This document shows, piece after piece, positions 26,256 to 34,457 of a DNA stretch of 64,000 bases; the stretch's first letter is position 1; every line of letters begins with the position of its first letter. A program made the position numbers and the translations under genes. The DNA is taken from assembly GCF_002933775.1 (NCBI RefSeq), contig NZ_BEWV01000095.1, positions 29,577-93,576 on the forward strand, written 5' to 3'. The notes beneath the pieces are model-generated. The model was not told where the DNA came from and did no database searches. It saw only the letters and a program-made list of their open reading frames with translations. Source of the DNA: Prevotella sp. MGM1. Its GTDB lineage: Bacteria; Bacteroidota; Bacteroidia; Bacteroidales; Bacteroidaceae.

Positions 26256-26686
26256 AGTATGCTTTCGAGGAAGTCGTTCAGATCCTTGTCGAGGTCGGCC
26301 ATGAGCTCGGTGTCGATGATTACCGTATCGTCGTCCACGACATACAGTTCGGCTATGTTTTCCTTATCCTCGTTTTCGAGTACGAAAGAGTAAGGTTTGA
26401 GTATAGACATCCCTTCAACAATTTCTTTTTTACTTGCAAGGCACTTGCGGATGGCCGATGTCGCTGAGTCGTAGAAATCATCTTCATGGTTGTTTATCCA
26501 TTGTTCTATTACCGAGCGGGTGATTTCCTTGTCGTCATCGTCGAACGCGACGAGTTCACCCGTCTCTTGGTTTACTCTGAAGTGTATGTCCGTTAGAACC
26601 GTCGGTTCTTCCGTTGCCGGAAATTTGTCGGCCACTTTGCCGATAAATCGCTCTGTCTGCTGCAATGTTTGTTCCGTAGCTGTCAT
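26243..26686 (-). CDS. Unknown acidic protein
   Basis: 147 residues from the ATG at 26686, a strongly acidic soluble protein without signal peptide or membrane segments. Visible stretches are TERFIGKVADKFPATEEPTV near residue 12, a run FDDDDKEITRSVIEQWINN near 55, and a C-terminal DLDKDLNDFLESILK helix. I do not recognise a family with certainty. Longer frames from ATG 26722 or TTG 26740 exist, but a promoter box at 26745-26738 would place the transcript start near 26733. That leaves the TTG outside the mRNA and the first ATG almost leaderless. Confidence 0.65.
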   Translation of the reverse strand: MTATEQTLQQTERFIGKVADKFPATEEPTVLTDIHFRVNQETGELVAFDDDDKEITRSVIEQWINNHEDDFYDSATSAIRKCLASKKEIVEGMSILKPYSFVLENEDKENIAELYVVDDDTVIIDTELMADLDKDLNDFLESILKTK

Positions 26687-26737
26687 ATCCGTAAGTGTTT
26701 TTAAGACCTGCCTTTCCGGCATAAATTTATCTGTCGG

Positions 26738-26745
26738 CAAAAGTA
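26738..26745 (-). promoter_or_regulatory. -7 promoter element (TACTTTTG), minus strand
   Basis: It matches TAnnTTTG on the minus strand and is the basis for choosing a start of the unknown acidic protein downstream of 26738. Confidence 0.5.
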
Positions 26746-26830
26746 TAAAAAGATTTGAACAGCCGCAAACGATTACGAATAAAATTGGAAATTATTTTGA
26801 TTTTTTATTTGTTTATTCAAGAGATAGTAT

Positions 26831-26838
26831 TACCTTTG
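26831..26838 (+). promoter_or_regulatory. -7 promoter element (TACCTTTG) of rseC and the rnf operon
   Basis: It matches TAnnTTTG, 41 bases before the rseC ATG. It would drive rseC and probably the whole rnf operon, since gaps downstream are small until the terminator at 32539. Confidence 0.6.
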
Positions 26839-26879
26839 CATTGTAAAGTCCGGATTGCAATCCGGTGAGTTTCTATGCG

Positions 26880-27302
26880 ATGAATAACAAGGACAGCAGA
26901 ATAAGACATTCGGGGGTTGTGGATGCCATTGACGGGGAGTGTGTGAGAGTTCGCATACTCCAGACATCGGCATGTGCGGCGTGCAAAATTGCCGGTCATT
27001 GCAATGCATCGGAGAGCAAAGAGAAAATCATTGAAGTATTTCGTGTGGCCGACAGTGCCCGTTTTAAAGTAGGAGATACGGTTGTCGTGTCTGCTTCCGT
27101 TGGTATGGCTATGCAGGCTTTGTTTTACGGTTTCGGCCTGCCTTTTATCGTTTTGGTCGGTGTTTTATTTGCTGTTTATGCTTTCACGTCTGATGAGTCG
27201 CTGTCGGCTATTGCCGGCCTTGCGGCTCTTGTACCTTATTATGCTATCCTTTACGTTCTGAGAGACAGGATGCGTGGCAAGATGTCGTTTGAGATAGAAT
27301 AA
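26880..27302 (+). CDS. SoxR-reducing-system RseC family protein
   Basis: A 140-residue membrane protein. The N-terminal soluble domain has a four-cysteine cluster (CAACKIAGHC near residue 27) that could bind an iron-sulfur centre. Two membrane helices follow (FYGFGLPFIVLVGVLFAVYA and LAALVPYYAILYVL). RseC proteins accompany Rnf complexes and help reduce SoxR in Enterobacteria; here it most likely serves Rnf assembly or function. The ATG at 26880 is preferred over a GTG at 26865. It is 34 bases upstream of rnfB. Confidence 0.85.
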   Translation: MNNKDSRIRHSGVVDAIDGECVRVRILQTSACAACKIAGHCNASESKEKIIEVFRVADSARFKVGDTVVVSASVGMAMQALFYGFGLPFIVLVGVLFAVYAFTSDESLSAIAGLAALVPYYAILYVLRDRMRGKMSFEIE

Positions 27303-27336
27303 ACTTAAATTAATAACTAAAACAAATAAAAAGATT

Positions 27337-28236
27337 ATGAACTTGATTTTTATCGCGGTTATTGCGCTTGGAGCGATAGGACTGGTTGCGGCTGTCGTGC
27401 TGTATGTCTGCTCCAAGAAGTTTGCCGTGAAGGAAGATCCGCGTGTGTCGCAGGTAGCCGAGGTGTTGCCTCAGGCCAATTGCGGCGGATGTGGGTTCCC
27501 CGGGTGTGCCGGCTTTGCCGATGCCATTGTCAAAGGAGCCGACAACGGATCTATCGACGGTTTTTTCTGTCCCGTTGGCGGACAGGAGGTTATGGGAAAG
27601 GTTGCCGATTTGCTCGGTATGGCTGTTGCCAATACTGAGCCTATGGTTGCCGTGGTACGTTGCAACGGCACATGTGCCAATCGTCCGAAGATAGCAGAGT
27701 ACTCCGGTCTTCGCACATGCACGGCAATGCATGCGTGCGGTGCCGGTGAGACGGCCTGCGGATTTGGGTGTCTTGGTTGTGGCGATTGTGTGGCTGCATG
27801 CCAGTTCGGTGCCATTTACATCAATGAGGAAACCGGAATTCCGGAAGTTGATGAGGATAAATGTACGTCATGCGGTGCGTGTGTGAAAGCCTGTCCGCGA
27901 CATATCATAGAACTCCGCAAGAAAGGTCCGAAAGGTCGCAGGGTTTATGTAAGTTGTGTTAATAAAGACAAGGGCCCTGTGGCGATGAAAGCATGTAAGG
28001 TGGCATGTATCGGTTGCGGAAAGTGCGAGAAAGAGTGTCCGTTCGGTGCGATTACGATAGAGAACAATCTTTCTTATATAGATCCGGATAAGTGCCGCTT
28101 GTGCCGTAAGTGTGAGAAGGTATGTCCGACGCATGCAATCGTGGCTGTTAATTTCCCTGCTCCCAAGGTGCAGGTGGAGTCAGGCAAGCCGGATGCCGGT
28201 GCGGCTAATGTGGAACAAGTAAAGACGGAGGCTTGA
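27337..28236 (+). CDS. rnfB: Rnf complex iron-sulfur subunit RnfB
   Basis: A 299-residue ferredoxin-like subunit that receives electrons from reduced ferredoxin in the Rnf complex. One N-terminal membrane helix (residues 1-26) anchors it. Next is the CGGCGFPGCAGFADAI motif near residue 49, then several 4Fe-4S motifs (GCLGCGDCVAACQFG, CTSCGACVKACPRH, CIGCGKCEKECPFG, CRLCRKCEKVCPTH). The two last motif pairs exceed the minimal RnfB and are usual in Bacteroidales. It starts the operon order B-C-D-G-E-A. Confidence 0.96.
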   Translation: MNLIFIAVIALGAIGLVAAVVLYVCSKKFAVKEDPRVSQVAEVLPQANCGGCGFPGCAGFADAIVKGADNGSIDGFFCPVGGQEVMGKVADLLGMAVANTEPMVAVVRCNGTCANRPKIAEYSGLRTCTAMHACGAGETACGFGCLGCGDCVAACQFGAIYINEETGIPEVDEDKCTSCGACVKACPRHIIELRKKGPKGRRVYVSCVNKDKGPVAMKACKVACIGCGKCEKECPFGAITIENNLSYIDPDKCRLCRKCEKVCPTHAIVAVNFPAPKVQVESGKPDAGAANVEQVKTEA

Positions 28237-28240
28237 TTTT

Positions 28241-29593
28241 ATGAACATAAGAACATTCAGAATAGGTGGTATCCACCCGGAAGAAAACAAGATAACGGCA
28301 GAGATGGCTACCAAGGTAGCCGCACTGCCGAAGCAGGCTATTTTCCCATTGTCGCAACATATCGGCGCACCGACAAAGCCGGTGGTTAAGAAAGGCGACA
28401 AGGTGAAGGTCGGAACGCTGATTGCAGAGGCCGGCGGCTTTGTGTCGGCCCCGATATATTCATCGGTGTCGGGTACGGTGTTTAAGGTCGATACGGCTAT
28501 TGACGCCACGGGATATCGTGTTCCGGCAATTATAATAAATGTGGAAGGTGACGAATGGGAAGAGGCAATCGACCGCTCGGACAAGCTTGAAACACTGGCC
28601 GGACATCCAGAGTTGACGCCCGAAGAGATAGTGGAAAGGATAAAGACGGCCGGTGTCACGGGTATGGGCGGTGCCGGATTTCCTACTTTTATCAAACTTT
28701 GTCCTCCTCCCGGAGTCAAGGCCGAGTGCGTGATTATCAATGCCGTTGAGTGCGAACCTTATATCACTTCCGATTACAGACTCATGATGGAGCATGCCGA
28801 TGAGATACTTGTAGGTTTGGAATTGCTCATGAAAGCGGCAAAGGTGGATAAGGCATATATAGGAATAGAGACTAATAAGCCGCAGGCGATAGACCTGCTG
28901 ACAGAGAAGACAGCCGGCAATCCCAATATAGAGGTCGTACCTTTGAAGCAGCGTTATCCGCAGGGTGGAGAGAAGCAGTTGGTGGATGCGGTCATCAGGC
29001 GTCAGGTCCCGGCACCTCCGGCAATTCCTGTAAACGTTGGAGCCATCGTTCAGAATGTAGGTACTGCATTTGCGGTATATCAGGCAGTTATGAAGAATAA
29101 GCCCCTCTTTGAGCGCTATACTACCGTTACGGGAAAGAAGATTGCCAATCCCGGTAATTTCCTTGTTCGTATGGGTACGCCTATGAGAGAACTTATAGAT
29201 GCTTGCGGTGGTATGCCCGAAGGTAACAATAAGTTATTGGCCGGTGGCCCGATGATGGGTAAGGCATTGACTTCTACTGAAGTACCTGTATGTAAAGGTA
29301 CCAATAGTGTGACTGTCATCAGCGAGGAAGAGGCAGTGCGTAAGCCTGTACAGCCTTGTATTCGTTGTGCCAAGTGTGTGAGTGTTTGTCCGATGGGGCT
29401 CGAACCGTTCCTGCTTGCCACAGCGTCGGCCATGCACAATTGGGAAAAAGTGGAGGCGGAAGGTGTCACTTCATGTATAGAGTGCGGTTCGTGCCAGTTC
29501 ACTTGTCCTTCTCATCGTCCTATACTCGACAATGTTCGTTTAGGAAAGTCTACTGTAATGGGGCTAATCAGAGCCCGCAATGCTAAAAAGTAA
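28241..29593 (+). CDS. rnfC: Rnf complex NADH/flavin subunit RnfC
   Basis: A 450-residue peripheral subunit that exchanges electrons with NAD+. It has the N-terminal RnfC domain (residues 1-110), and a SLBB/Complex-I 51-kDa-like core with GVTGMGGAGFPTFIKL near residue 140 for FMN/NAD binding. Two 4Fe-4S motifs follow at the C terminus (CIRCAKCVSVCPMG near 374 and CIECGSCQFTCP near 413). It begins 4 bases after the rnfB stop. The length is near the minimal RnfC, without the long alanine-rich tail of proteobacterial versions. Confidence 0.96.
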   Translation: MNIRTFRIGGIHPEENKITAEMATKVAALPKQAIFPLSQHIGAPTKPVVKKGDKVKVGTLIAEAGGFVSAPIYSSVSGTVFKVDTAIDATGYRVPAIIINVEGDEWEEAIDRSDKLETLAGHPELTPEEIVERIKTAGVTGMGGAGFPTFIKLCPPPGVKAECVIINAVECEPYITSDYRLMMEHADEILVGLELLMKAAKVDKAYIGIETNKPQAIDLLTEKTAGNPNIEVVPLKQRYPQGGEKQLVDAVIRRQVPAPPAIPVNVGAIVQNVGTAFAVYQAVMKNKPLFERYTTVTGKKIANPGNFLVRMGTPMRELIDACGGMPEGNNKLLAGGPMMGKALTSTEVPVCKGTNSVTVISEEEAVRKPVQPCIRCAKCVSVCPMGLEPFLLATASAMHNWEKVEAEGVTSCIECGSCQFTCPSHRPILDNVRLGKSTVMGLIRARNAKK

Positions 29594-29599
29594 TTAATC

Positions 29600-30601
29600 A
29601 TGGGAAAATTAATAGTATCATTATCACCGCATGCACACGGTACCGACAGTGTGGAACGCAATATGTATGGAGTGATTGTCGCTCTTGTTCCGGCTTTGTT
29701 GGCATCATTCTATTTCTTCGGCCTCGGCTCTGCCGTTGTGTGTGCGACAAGCGTTCTTGCCTGTGTTTTCTTTGAATGGGCTATAACAAAATTCATACTT
29801 AACAGAGAACAGAATACCATTATGGACGGTTCTGCCGTGTTGACGGGTCTTTTGCTCGGTTTCAATCTGCCGTCGAACTTTCCTGTATGGATAATAATCA
29901 TCGGTGCGCTTATCGCTATCGGAGTGGGTAAGATGACATTCGGAGGTCTTGGAGGCAATTTGTTTAACCCTGCGCTTGTTGGGCGTTGCTTTCTCCTTGT
30001 GTCGTTTCCGGCCCAGATGACATCATGGCCGGTTGCGGGACAGCTTGGCGCTTATACAGACGCCACAACCGGAGCGACACCTCTGAGCGTGATGAAATAT
30101 GCAATAAAGTCGGGAGACGCATCGCTGCTTAATCAGCTTCCGGATTCTTTCTCGTTACTGATTGGCAACGGAACAACCGGTGCCGGAGCCGGATGTATCG
30201 GTGAGGTATGTGCCCTTGCGCTGCTCATAGGTCTGGCATATATGCTTTGGAAGAAGATTATAACATGGCACATTCCTGTCAGCATCATTGGTACGGTATT
30301 CATTGTAAGCGGCCTGATGCACCTTGTCAATCCTGCTTATGCCGATCCTTTCACAGTAATATTCAGTGGCGGTCTGATGCTCGGTGCCATTTTCATGGCG
30401 ACAGACTATGTGACTTCGCCAATGAACAGCCGCGGACAGCTTATATATGGTGTGGCAATAGGCTTCCTTACTATTGTGATCCGTAACTGGGGAGCATATC
30501 CGGAGGGAATGTCTTTCGCCATTCTTATCATGAATGCGTTCACTCCGCTCATCAATACATATGTCAAACCAAAACGTTTCGGGGAGGTAGTAAAGAAATG
30601 A
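29600..30601 (+). CDS. rnfD: Rnf complex membrane subunit RnfD
   Basis: A 333-residue inner-membrane subunit with about nine helices, homologous to NqrB. The covalent FMN attachment motif is visible as DATTGATPLS near residue 154, where the Thr of SGAT-type sites carries FMN. It is part of the ion-translocating path. It overlaps rnfG by 4 bases (ATGA). Confidence 0.95.
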   Translation: MGKLIVSLSPHAHGTDSVERNMYGVIVALVPALLASFYFFGLGSAVVCATSVLACVFFEWAITKFILNREQNTIMDGSAVLTGLLLGFNLPSNFPVWIIIIGALIAIGVGKMTFGGLGGNLFNPALVGRCFLLVSFPAQMTSWPVAGQLGAYTDATTGATPLSVMKYAIKSGDASLLNQLPDSFSLLIGNGTTGAGAGCIGEVCALALLIGLAYMLWKKIITWHIPVSIIGTVFIVSGLMHLVNPAYADPFTVIFSGGLMLGAIFMATDYVTSPMNSRGQLIYGVAIGFLTIVIRNWGAYPEGMSFAILIMNAFTPLINTYVKPKRFGEVVKK

Positions 30602-31314
30602 AGAAGTTAGAATCATCACTCGTAAATATGGTTATCGTACTCGTTGCGGTGGCCGTTGTCTCGGGAGGACTCCTCGGGTGGATAAATAAAATGACCGAAG
30701 AGCCGATAAAGAAGCAGGACGAGCTTGCCCTTGCGAACGGTATCAAGAGCGTTATGGGAGTGGAAAATCTCACGGTTACGGCCAATGATGAGATTAAAAA
30801 GAACATTGAAGGCAAGGAATATACGTTTATAATCCATAAGGTTGACGATGCTAATGGGGCTTTCCTTGGCGCTGCCATCGAGAGTACTACTATGGGATTT
30901 GGCGGTGACTTGAAAGTATTGGTGGGTTTTGATGCCGAAGGCAAGATTCTCGGTTATACCCTTCTTCAACATGCCGAGACCCCCGGTCTCGGCGCAAAGG
31001 CCGACAAATGGTTCCAGAAAGGTGAGAAAGGCGATATTATCGGTCGTCAACTTACGGCAGACAACCGCCTCGTTGTCAATAAGGACGGTGGTGATGTGGA
31101 TGCCATTACAGCTTCTACGATCACTACACGCGCCTTCCTCAAAGCCATTAATCAGGCTTATGCGGCTTATGCCGGACAGGATGTGGACGGTAAAAGCGGT
31201 GCGACGGAACAGGTTACGGCTCCTTGCGGTAAAACAAACTGCTGTCAAACGGAGTGCGATCCTGTGTCATGTGATAATTCGGCGGATTGTCCGATGAATA
31301 CAACAAAGGAATAA
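30598..31314 (+). CDS. rnfG: Rnf complex FMN-binding subunit RnfG with cysteine-rich tail
   Basis: A 238-residue subunit with an N-terminal membrane helix (residues 8-27) and a periplasmic FMN-binding domain. The covalent-FMN motif appears as DAITASTITTRAF near residue 162, a Bacteroidales variant of the SGATxT consensus. ETPGLGAKA near 124 is conserved in the family. The last 28 residues hold six cysteines (CGKTNCCQTEC, then C and C), an unusual extension for RnfG that looks like a metal- or cluster-binding tail. Neighbours overlap or nearly abut on both sides. Confidence 0.93.
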   Translation: MKKLESSLVNMVIVLVAVAVVSGGLLGWINKMTEEPIKKQDELALANGIKSVMGVENLTVTANDEIKKNIEGKEYTFIIHKVDDANGAFLGAAIESTTMGFGGDLKVLVGFDAEGKILGYTLLQHAETPGLGAKADKWFQKGEKGDIIGRQLTADNRLVVNKDGGDVDAITASTITTRAFLKAINQAYAAYAGQDVDGKSGATEQVTAPCGKTNCCQTECDPVSCDNSADCPMNTTKE

Positions 31315-31329
31315 TCAAAGAAATACGAT

Positions 31330-31914
31330 ATGAATTATATAAAGATATTATTCAATGGAATAATCAAGGAGAACCCCATATTTGTGCTTCTTCTCGGTAT
31401 GTGCCCGACATTGGCGACAACCACTTCGGCCATGAACGGTATGTCGATGGGATTAGCCACGACGTTTGTGCTGATATGTTCGAACATAGCCATATCGCTC
31501 ATAAAAAGCCTCACTCCGGATAAGGTGCGCATACCTGTGTTCGTCGTTGTCATCGCTTCGTTCGTGACGATACTTCAAATGTGTCTTAAAGCATATCTGC
31601 CGTCTGTCAATCAGTCGCTCGGTCTGTTCATACCACTTATCGTTGTGAACTGTATCATCCTTGGACGTGCGGAGGCTTTCGCATGTAAAAACAATCCGGT
31701 TTCCAGTCTTTTCGACGGTATCGGTATCGGCCTTGGTTTCACCCTTGCGCTTACTCTGCTCGGCATTGTGCGTGAAGTTCTTGGTGCCGGTTCCGTTTTC
31801 GGAGTGACTATCCTGCCTGAGGCTTACAACATATTGCTGTTCATCCTGCCTCCGGGAGCGTTTATCTCGCTCGGATATCTCATTGCGGTGGTTAACAAAT
31901 TAAAGAAAGATTAG
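31330..31914 (+). CDS. rnfE: Rnf complex membrane subunit RnfE
   Basis: A 194-residue protein with six transmembrane segments, homologous to NqrD. The conserved inverted half-motifs are LGMCPTLATTTSAMNGMSMG near residue 18 and PLIVVNCIILGRAEAFACKN near 97. With RnfA it forms the membrane core that binds a 2Fe-2S cluster between conserved cysteines (one in each motif is visible). It ends 7 bases before rnfA. Confidence 0.95.
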   Translation: MNYIKILFNGIIKENPIFVLLLGMCPTLATTTSAMNGMSMGLATTFVLICSNIAISLIKSLTPDKVRIPVFVVVIASFVTILQMCLKAYLPSVNQSLGLFIPLIVVNCIILGRAEAFACKNNPVSSLFDGIGIGLGFTLALTLLGIVREVLGAGSVFGVTILPEAYNILLFILPPGAFISLGYLIAVVNKLKKD

Positions 31915-31921
31915 TCATATT

Positions 31922-32524
31922 ATGGAATACATACTTATATTTATATCAGCAATATTTGTGAACAACATCGTGTTGTCGCAATTCCTTGGCATCTGTCCGT
32001 TTCTCGGAGTGTCCAAAAAGGTTGATACAGCCCTTGGAATGAGTGCCGCGGTGGCTTTTGTGCTTACATTGGCAACCATCGTCACATATCTGGTTCAGAA
32101 GTTTGTGCTTGATGTCTACGGCATACAATATCTCCAGACAATAGCTTTTATTCTTGTCATCGCGTCTTTGGTTCAGATGGTTGAGATTATCTTGAAGAAA
32201 GTTTCTCCGGCCCTTTATCAGGCTCTTGGCATCTTTTTGCCTCTTATAACGACCAACTGTGCCGTGCTCGGTGTCGCTATTTTGGTGATACAGAAAGACT
32301 ATAATCTCATTCAGGGAATTGTATATGCGTTCTCTACGGCTATCGGTTTCGGCCTTGCGCTTACTGTTTTTGCAGGAATGCGAGAGCATCTTGAAATGAT
32401 AAATATCCCTAAAGGTATGCGCGGAGTGGCGATAGTGCTTGTGTCCGCCGGGCTGTTGAGCCTTGCTTTCATGGGCTTCTCGGGTGTAGACGGGGGCTTG
32501 AAGCAACTATTCGGATTGGAATAA
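31922..32524 (+). CDS. rnfA: Rnf complex membrane subunit RnfA
   Basis: A 200-residue membrane protein homologous to NqrE, paired with RnfE. The N-terminal half has FVNNIVLSQFLGICPFLGVS near residue 11, and the second half has PLITTNCAVLGVAILV near 113; each contributes a conserved Cys to the membrane iron-sulfur cluster. It is the last gene of the operon, followed 15-45 bases later by a terminator. Confidence 0.95.
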   Translation: MEYILIFISAIFVNNIVLSQFLGICPFLGVSKKVDTALGMSAAVAFVLTLATIVTYLVQKFVLDVYGIQYLQTIAFILVIASLVQMVEIILKKVSPALYQALGIFLPLITTNCAVLGVAILVIQKDYNLIQGIVYAFSTAIGFGLALTVFAGMREHLEMINIPKGMRGVAIVLVSAGLLSLAFMGFSGVDGGLKQLFGLE

Positions 32525-32537
32525 CAATATGGTGAGT

Positions 32538-32572
32538 GGGGGAAAGGCGTGACAGCGTCTTTCCCTTTTGTT
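32538..32572 (+). terminator. Intrinsic terminator after rnfA
   Basis: GGGAAAG (32540-32546) pairs with CTTTCCC (32559-32565), followed by TTTTGTTTT. It closes the rnf operon before galE. Confidence 0.75.
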
Positions 32573-32649
32573 TTAAAACATTGTCATTATAGTGGTGTCG
32601 TCATTTAATTATAAATCAATTATTCATAAATAATAAGGAAATACTAATT

Positions 32650-33687
32650 ATGAAAAAGACAATTCTGGTGACCGGAGGTACCGGCTTTATCGGTTCCCAT
32701 ACTACTGTTGAGTTGCAGAACGCAGGCTACAACGTTATCATTGTAGACAATCTTTCCAACTCGCAGGCGGGCGTAGTGGATGGCATAGAGGAGATTACCG
32801 GTGTTCGTCCGGCTTTTGAGTATGTGGATTGCTGCGACAAGGAAGCATTGGAAACGGTTTTCTCAAAATATCCGGATATAGACGGTATTATTCATTTTGC
32901 GGCAAGTAAGGCTGTTGGTGAGAGCGTGGAGAAACCGTTGCTTTATTACCGCAATAACATTGTCAGCCTTGTAAATCTCCTTGAACTGATGCCTAAATAC
33001 GGTGTGAAAGGAATAATTTTCTCATCGAGTTGCACTGTATACGGTCAACCGGATTCAGATAATCTGCCCGTGACGGAGAATACTCCCGTGAAACCGGCGG
33101 AAAGCCCTTACGGTAATACCAAGCAGATAAACGAGGAAATAATCCGCGACTATATAAACAGCGGTGCATCGGTCAAGGCCGTTCTTCTCAGATACTTCAA
33201 CCCGATAGGCTCGCATCCGTCCTGTATTATTGGCGAGATGCCAAACGGAGTGCCGATGAATCTCATTCCCTACGTCACGCAGACAGCCATGGGAATACGT
33301 GAGAGACTGAGCATATTCGGAAACGACTATAATACTCCCGATGGAACATGTATCCGCGATTATATTTATGTTGTAGATCTTGCGAAGGCACATGTGAAAG
33401 CTATGGAGAGGGTGCTTGAAACCGATAGCGACAAACTTGAAATATTTAATGTAGGCACCGGACACGGAGTTTCGACGAAAGAGCTTGTAGATGCATTCGA
33501 GGCGGCAACAGGAGTGAAACTTAACTGGGCTTATGCCCCGCGCCGTTCGGGTGACATAGAGAAAGTTTGGGCGAATACGGACAAGGCTAACAACGTGCTT
33601 GGCTGGAAAGCCGAGACAAGTCTTGAAGATACTCTCAGGTCGGCATGGAACTGGCAGGTGAGACTGCGTGAGAAAGGAATACAATGA
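32650..33687 (+). CDS. galE: UDP-glucose 4-epimerase
   Basis: A 345-residue extended SDR that interconverts UDP-glucose and UDP-galactose. It begins MKKTILVTGGTGFIGSHTTV, with the NAD-binding glycine motif. The catalytic Ser is in FSSSCTVYG near residue 124, and Tyr/Lys in SPYGNTKQINEE near 150. LRYFNPIGSHPS near 179 and DGTCIRDYIYVVDLAKAH near 234 are GalE signatures. UDP-galactose from this enzyme would be the substrate of the Glf mutase in the capsule locus, although the two are 20 kb apart. It is monocistronic, between terminators. Confidence 0.93.
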   Translation: MKKTILVTGGTGFIGSHTTVELQNAGYNVIIVDNLSNSQAGVVDGIEEITGVRPAFEYVDCCDKEALETVFSKYPDIDGIIHFAASKAVGESVEKPLLYYRNNIVSLVNLLELMPKYGVKGIIFSSSCTVYGQPDSDNLPVTENTPVKPAESPYGNTKQINEEIIRDYINSGASVKAVLLRYFNPIGSHPSCIIGEMPNGVPMNLIPYVTQTAMGIRERLSIFGNDYNTPDGTCIRDYIYVVDLAKAHVKAMERVLETDSDKLEIFNVGTGHGVSTKELVDAFEAATGVKLNWAYAPRRSGDIEKVWANTDKANNVLGWKAETSLEDTLRSAWNWQVRLREKGIQ

Positions 33688-33702
33688 TATTGAGGATAAT
33701 AG

Positions 33703-33735
33703 ACCGGCCATCCGGATGGTGGCCGTGTTTTATTT
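33703..33735 (+). terminator. Intrinsic terminator after galE
   Basis: A GC-rich hairpin (CGGCCATCC pairing with GGTGGCCG) is followed by TGTTTTATTTTG, 16 bases after the galE stop. Confidence 0.8.
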
Positions 33736-33748
33736 TGTGTTTGTGTTG

Positions 33749-33784
33749 TTATCCCCCGATTCACATCGGGGGATAATTTGTTTA
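33749..33784. terminator. Second hairpin terminator downstream of galE
   Basis: TTATCCCCCGAT (33749-33760) pairs perfectly with ATCGGGGGATAA (33765-33776) across TCAC, followed by TTTGTTTAT. It is a backup terminator before mntP. Confidence 0.75.
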
Positions 33785-33850
33785 TCCGTCAAGTCGCTTT
33801 TAACAATGTTATCGTGTCGGGCCGCAAGTAGTTTTATGGGATAAAATTAT

Positions 33851-33858
33851 TATCTTTG
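33851..33858 (+). promoter_or_regulatory. -7 promoter element (TATCTTTG) of mntP
   Basis: It matches TAnnTTTG. Only 8 bases separate it from the mntP ATG, implying a nearly leaderless mRNA. No yybP-ykoY-like manganese riboswitch could fit downstream of this promoter. Confidence 0.55.
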
Positions 33859-33866
33859 CAGCGGTT

Positions 33867-34442
33867 ATGAATATATTTGATATAGTATTTCTTGCAATAG
33901 CCCTTGCTGTAGACTGTTTCACGGTATCTGTCGTTAGCGGTGTCATAATGCGCCGCTATGCCTGGGGTATTGTTTTTCGTATGAGCCTGTTGTTCGGCCT
34001 GTTCCAAGCCTTCATGCCTTTTGTCGGATGGTTGGGCACCAATCATTTCAGCGATTATCTTGTTTCTGTCGACCATTGGATAGCGTTCGGTTTGTTGGCT
34101 TTTATTGGAGGGCGAATGATCAGGGAATCTTTTGATACGGAGAAAGAAGAGCGTTTCAGTCCTGAGCGGTTTTCCACTCAGTTGTATTTGGCTATTGCCA
34201 CGAGCATTGACGCCCTTGCCGTCGGAATATCGTTGTCCTGCATAGGATATGACCGCGTATCCCGACTTGTGATGCCCCTGTCTGTCATCGGGATGGTTTC
34301 GCTTATAATGGGGATAGCCGGTTTCCTGTTGGGAGTGAAATACGGTAATGCGGTTTCACGCCGATTTCATCCAGAGTTGTTCGGAGGTATAATTTTGATT
34401 ATCATAGGTATAAAAGTATTGTTGAGTCATTTATATGAATAA
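33867..34442 (+). CDS. mntP: Putative manganese efflux pump MntP
   Basis: A 191-residue, six-helix inner-membrane protein of the MntP (DUF204) family that exports excess Mn2+. The two repeated half-motifs are LAIALAVDCFTVSV near residue 11 and ATSIDALAVGIS near 111, each with the conserved Asp. The length matches the family. The YeiH-like transporter gene follows after 15 bases, so the two may be cotranscribed. Confidence 0.9.
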   Translation: MNIFDIVFLAIALAVDCFTVSVVSGVIMRRYAWGIVFRMSLLFGLFQAFMPFVGWLGTNHFSDYLVSVDHWIAFGLLAFIGGRMIRESFDTEKEERFSPERFSTQLYLAIATSIDALAVGISLSCIGYDRVSRLVMPLSVIGMVSLIMGIAGFLLGVKYGNAVSRRFHPELFGGIILIIIGIKVLLSHLYE

Positions 34443-34457
34443 AAAATAATTATCATT

